DNA from: RUG14130 sp045598325
GTDB taxonomy: Bacteria > Bacillota > Clostridia > Christensenellales > Aristaeellaceae
Direction: 5' to 3'
Length of the DNA stretch: 40,652 bases
Assembly: GCA_045598325.1 (NCBI GenBank)
Contig: JAZLLT010000029.1
Span: 1-40,652 of the forward strand
Both the position numbers and the translations under genes were made by a program. Below the pieces are notes generated by a model. That model searched no databases and was not told the origin of the DNA. It saw only the letters and a list, made by a program, of their open reading frames with translations. Of this stretch, positions 39,102 through 40,652 are shown piece after piece (position 1 is the stretch's first letter; each line of letters begins with the position of its first letter).

Positions 39102-39130
39102 TCCCCGATACCGGAATACGGTACCGGGGA
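39102..39130 (-). terminator. Terminator of fba
   Basis: Read on the minus strand, TCCCCGGTACCG and CGGTATCGGGGA form a stem with one internal mismatch around a 5-base loop, followed by TTTTCC. It lies 25 bases downstream of the fba stop. Confidence 0.75.
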
Positions 39131-39154
39131 CTTATGTTGCGTTCGGTTATCGGA

Positions 39155-40141
39155 TTATTCCGCTTTGCCTGCGCAGCCGAGAACATCGATGAGCTTGTGC
39201 TTGACGATGGTGCGGATGGCGTCGCGGCCGGGGCCCAGATACTTGCGGGGGTCGAATTCACCGGGCTTCTCGGTGAAGACCTTGCGGATGGATCCGGTGA
39301 GGGCGAGGCGGAGGTCGGAGTCAATGTTGATCTTGCAGACAGCGCCGCGGGCTGCTTCACGCAGCTGCTCCTCGGGGATACCGACTGCATCGGGCATCTT
39401 GCCGCCGTTCTCGTTGACCATCTTCACATACTCCTGGGGTACGGAAGAAGAGCCGTGAAGACCGATGGGGAAGCGGGGCAGGCGCTTTGCGTCTTCGGGG
39501 CGGATGTCGAAGGGGAGGGGCGGGGCCACGAGGATGCCCTTCTCATTGCGGGTGCACTGAGCGGCAGTGAACTTGTAGGCGCCGTGGGAGGTGCCGATTG
39601 CGATGGCCAGAGAGTCAACGCCGGTGCGCTGTACGAACTCTTCGACCTGCTCGGGACGGGTGTAGGAGGAATCCTCGGCGGCGACCTTAACGTCGTCTTC
39701 TACGCCGGCCAGAGTGCCGAGCTCGCCTTCGACGACCTTGCCGTGATCGTGAGCGTACTCAACGACCTGCTTGGTCAGGGCGATGTTGTCCTCAAAGGAC
39801 TTGGAGGAGCCGTCGATCATGACAGAGGAGAAACCGCCGTCGATGCAGCTCTTGCACAGTTCGAAGGTATCGCCGTGATCGAGGTGCACGCAGATGGGGA
39901 GGTCGAAGCCTGCGGTCTGCTCTGCATCTTCAACAGCTGCTTCGATGAGCTTCATGAGGTAGACGTGCTTTGCATACTTGCGGGCGCCGGAGGACACCTG
40001 CAGGATCAGGGGGGCCTTGACTTCGATAGCGGCCTCGGTGATGCCCTGAATGATCTCCATGTTGTTTACGTTGAACGCGCCGATGGCGTATCCGCCATTG
40101 TAGGCCTTTTTGAACATCTCGGTAGAGGTTACAATTGCCAT
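39155..40141 (-). CDS. fba: Class II fructose-1,6-bisphosphate aldolase
   Basis: A 328-residue zinc aldolase of glycolysis that splits fructose-1,6-bisphosphate into dihydroxyacetone phosphate and glyceraldehyde-3-phosphate. HLDHGD at 86-91 contains the catalytic D88 and zinc ligand H89; HGKVVEGELGTLAGVEDDV is the conserved metal/loop region; IGTSHGAYKF and LHGSSSVPQEY supply further zinc and phosphate-binding residues. The length fits the FbaA type of Clostridia. AAAGGAGTG precedes the ATG and a near-consensus promoter lies at 40187-40215. Codon use is less GC-rich at third positions in several stretches (e.g. GTAGAG, GAAGTC), as expected for a highly expressed gene. Confidence 0.97.
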   Translation of the reverse strand: MAIVTSTEMFKKAYNGGYAIGAFNVNNMEIIQGITEAAIEVKAPLILQVSSGARKYAKHVYLMKLIEAAVEDAEQTAGFDLPICVHLDHGDTFELCKSCIDGGFSSVMIDGSSKSFEDNIALTKQVVEYAHDHGKVVEGELGTLAGVEDDVKVAAEDSSYTRPEQVEEFVQRTGVDSLAIAIGTSHGAYKFTAAQCTRNEKGILVAPPLPFDIRPEDAKRLPRFPIGLHGSSSVPQEYVKMVNENGGKMPDAVGIPEEQLREAARGAVCKINIDSDLRLALTGSIRKVFTEKPGEFDPRKYLGPGRDAIRTIVKHKLIDVLGCAGKAE

Positions 40142-40186
40142 GTGAATACACTCCTTTTATATAAGATGGACATAATGCCGTATAAT

Positions 40187-40215
40187 ATTATGCTACGGTG
40201 AGTGTTAAATGTCAA
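40187..40215 (-). promoter_or_regulatory. Promoter of fba
   Basis: On the minus strand: TTGACA (40210-40215), 17 bases, CATAAT (40187-40192). Back-to-back with the plus-strand promoter at 40232; the two -35 boxes are 16 bases apart. Confidence 0.8.
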
Positions 40216-40231
40216 GCGAAAAAACGTAATG

Positions 40232-40260
40232 TTGACAGGAACAGAGGAAGCAGATATAAT
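40232..40260 (+). promoter_or_regulatory. Promoter of the small membrane protein
   Basis: TTGACA (40232-40237), 17 bases, TATAAT (40255-40260): perfect consensus. Confidence 0.88.
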
Positions 40261-40291
40261 GAATGGGAAATCATAAAAGGAGGAATGAATC

Positions 40292-40504
40292 ATGTACTAC
40301 CCTGTTTCCGATACTGTGGCTGCGACCGCGACGCTCATTTTACTGGCGATTTATTTCATCATCAACATCATTCTGGGCTTCCAGACCAAGAAGATGAACG
40401 CGGCCAAGGGCTTGAACGGCGGCTACTGGTGGGGCTTCTTCCTGGGCGTCCTCGGCGTCATCGTGGTTGCTCTGCGCCCCTATCATCCTTCCATGTATAA
40501 ATAA
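40292..40504 (+). CDS. Small two-span membrane protein, unknown
   Basis: A 70-residue protein with two hydrophobic segments: about 10-28 (ATATLILLAIYFIINIIL) and 46-62 (WWGFFLGVLGVIVVAL). They are separated by a basic loop GFQTKKMNAAKGLNGG, and the tail is RPYHPSMYK. Small proteins of this shape occur in Clostridia without an assigned role. The AAAGGAGGAATG ribosome site, the consensus promoter and the terminator that follows show a monocistronic, strongly expressed unit, which argues that it is a real gene despite its size. Confidence 0.85.
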   Translation: MYYPVSDTVAATATLILLAIYFIINIILGFQTKKMNAAKGLNGGYWWGFFLGVLGVIVVALRPYHPSMYK

Positions 40505-40520
40505 TGTAACCATCAGGCGG

Positions 40521-40549
40521 GGTCCGCGTAAGGCGGGCCCTGTTTTTTT
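40521..40549 (+). terminator. Terminator of the small membrane protein gene
   Basis: GGTCCGC (40521-40527), loop GTAAG, GCGGGCC (40533-40539) with one G-U pair, extended by CAG/CTG outside a bulge, and followed by a long T run. Confidence 0.82.
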
Positions 40550-40561
40550 ACCGTTTAGCAG

Positions 40562-40591
40562 TTGCCAAACACGGGTGATTCGTGTTATAAT
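40562..40591 (+). promoter_or_regulatory. Extended -10 promoter of the last gene
   Basis: TTGCCA (40562-40567), 18 bases, TATAAT (40586-40591) with TGT immediately upstream (extended -10). GGAGG at about 40614-40618 precedes the ATG at 40625. Confidence 0.75.
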
Positions 40592-40624
40592 GAAAATGGA
40601 TTTTTATGGACGCGGAGGCCTTGT

Positions 40625-40652
40625 ATGACAAAGGACGAGCGCAAGCAGGTAA
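40625..40652 (+). CDS. Start of an unidentified gene, cut by window end
   Basis: Only nine codons are visible (MTKDERKQV). A ribosome site and a good promoter upstream support a real start. A charged N-terminus of this kind is common in small regulators such as TetR proteins, but nine residues do not allow an assignment. Confidence 0.6.

Overview
The window is a gene-dense stretch of a GC-rich (roughly 60% by eye) bacterial chromosome. It most likely comes from an anaerobic member of the Bacillota, class Clostridia. The reasons are: two reverse-rubrerythrin peroxide reductases, WhiA, two LtaS-like lipoteichoic-acid-type enzymes, MBOAT/AlgX-like wall acylation genes, AGGAGG-type ribosome binding sites, and many near-consensus TTGACA/TATAAT promoters. 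I see no rRNA, tRNA, CRISPR array or intact insertion sequence.

Layout. 1-1.7 kb: an ABC exporter pair on the minus strand, with the permease cut by the window edge. 2.0-4.6 kb: a GH106-like cytosolic glycosidase. 4.6-6.4 kb: a peroxide-defence pair, a stand-alone reverse rubrerythrin followed by a fusion of flavin reductase, rubredoxin and reverse rubrerythrin. 6.5-10 kb: an LtaS/MdoB-type phosphoglycerol transferase, an unknown membrane-anchored protein and a HAD hydrolase. 10-13.6 kb: a 1168-residue secreted modular protein. 13.6-14.5 kb: an EamA permease. 14.5-17.4 kb: a sugar operon with an in-frame isomerase-dehydrogenase fusion and a second isomerase, behind a promoter that contains a palindrome. 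17.5-23.6 kb: MBOAT acyltransferase, AlgX-like SGNH protein, murB, whiA and a DUF4091 glycosidase, tightly packed. 23.6-25.2 kb: a disturbed island with REP-like palindromes, a RAYT transposase remnant and an AT-rich acetyltransferase gene. 25.3-30 kb: a flavoprotein on the minus strand divergent from a second LtaS-like enzyme, which overlaps an unusual acetate-kinase-family gene. 30-39 kb: a long co-directional run of nudix hydrolase, tldD, tldE, homocysteine methyltransferase-like protein, DUF624-like membrane protein, SAM methyltransferase, hslO, helical-repeat protein and zinc-ribbon/TPR membrane protein. 39-40.65 kb: fba on the minus strand, a small membrane protein and the first codons of a further gene.

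The most distinctive items are the self-contained peroxide reductase fusion that shares a 59-base identical block with its neighbour, the isomerase-dehydrogenase fusion under a palindrome-bearing promoter, terminators whose hairpin loop carries the next gene's -35 box, the six-repeat secreted protein with C-terminal LprI-like modules, and the murB-whiA junction that lacks rapZ and glmR. No single locus here can be shown from sequence alone to be a wholly new system; the fusion proteins and overlapping signals are the best candidates.
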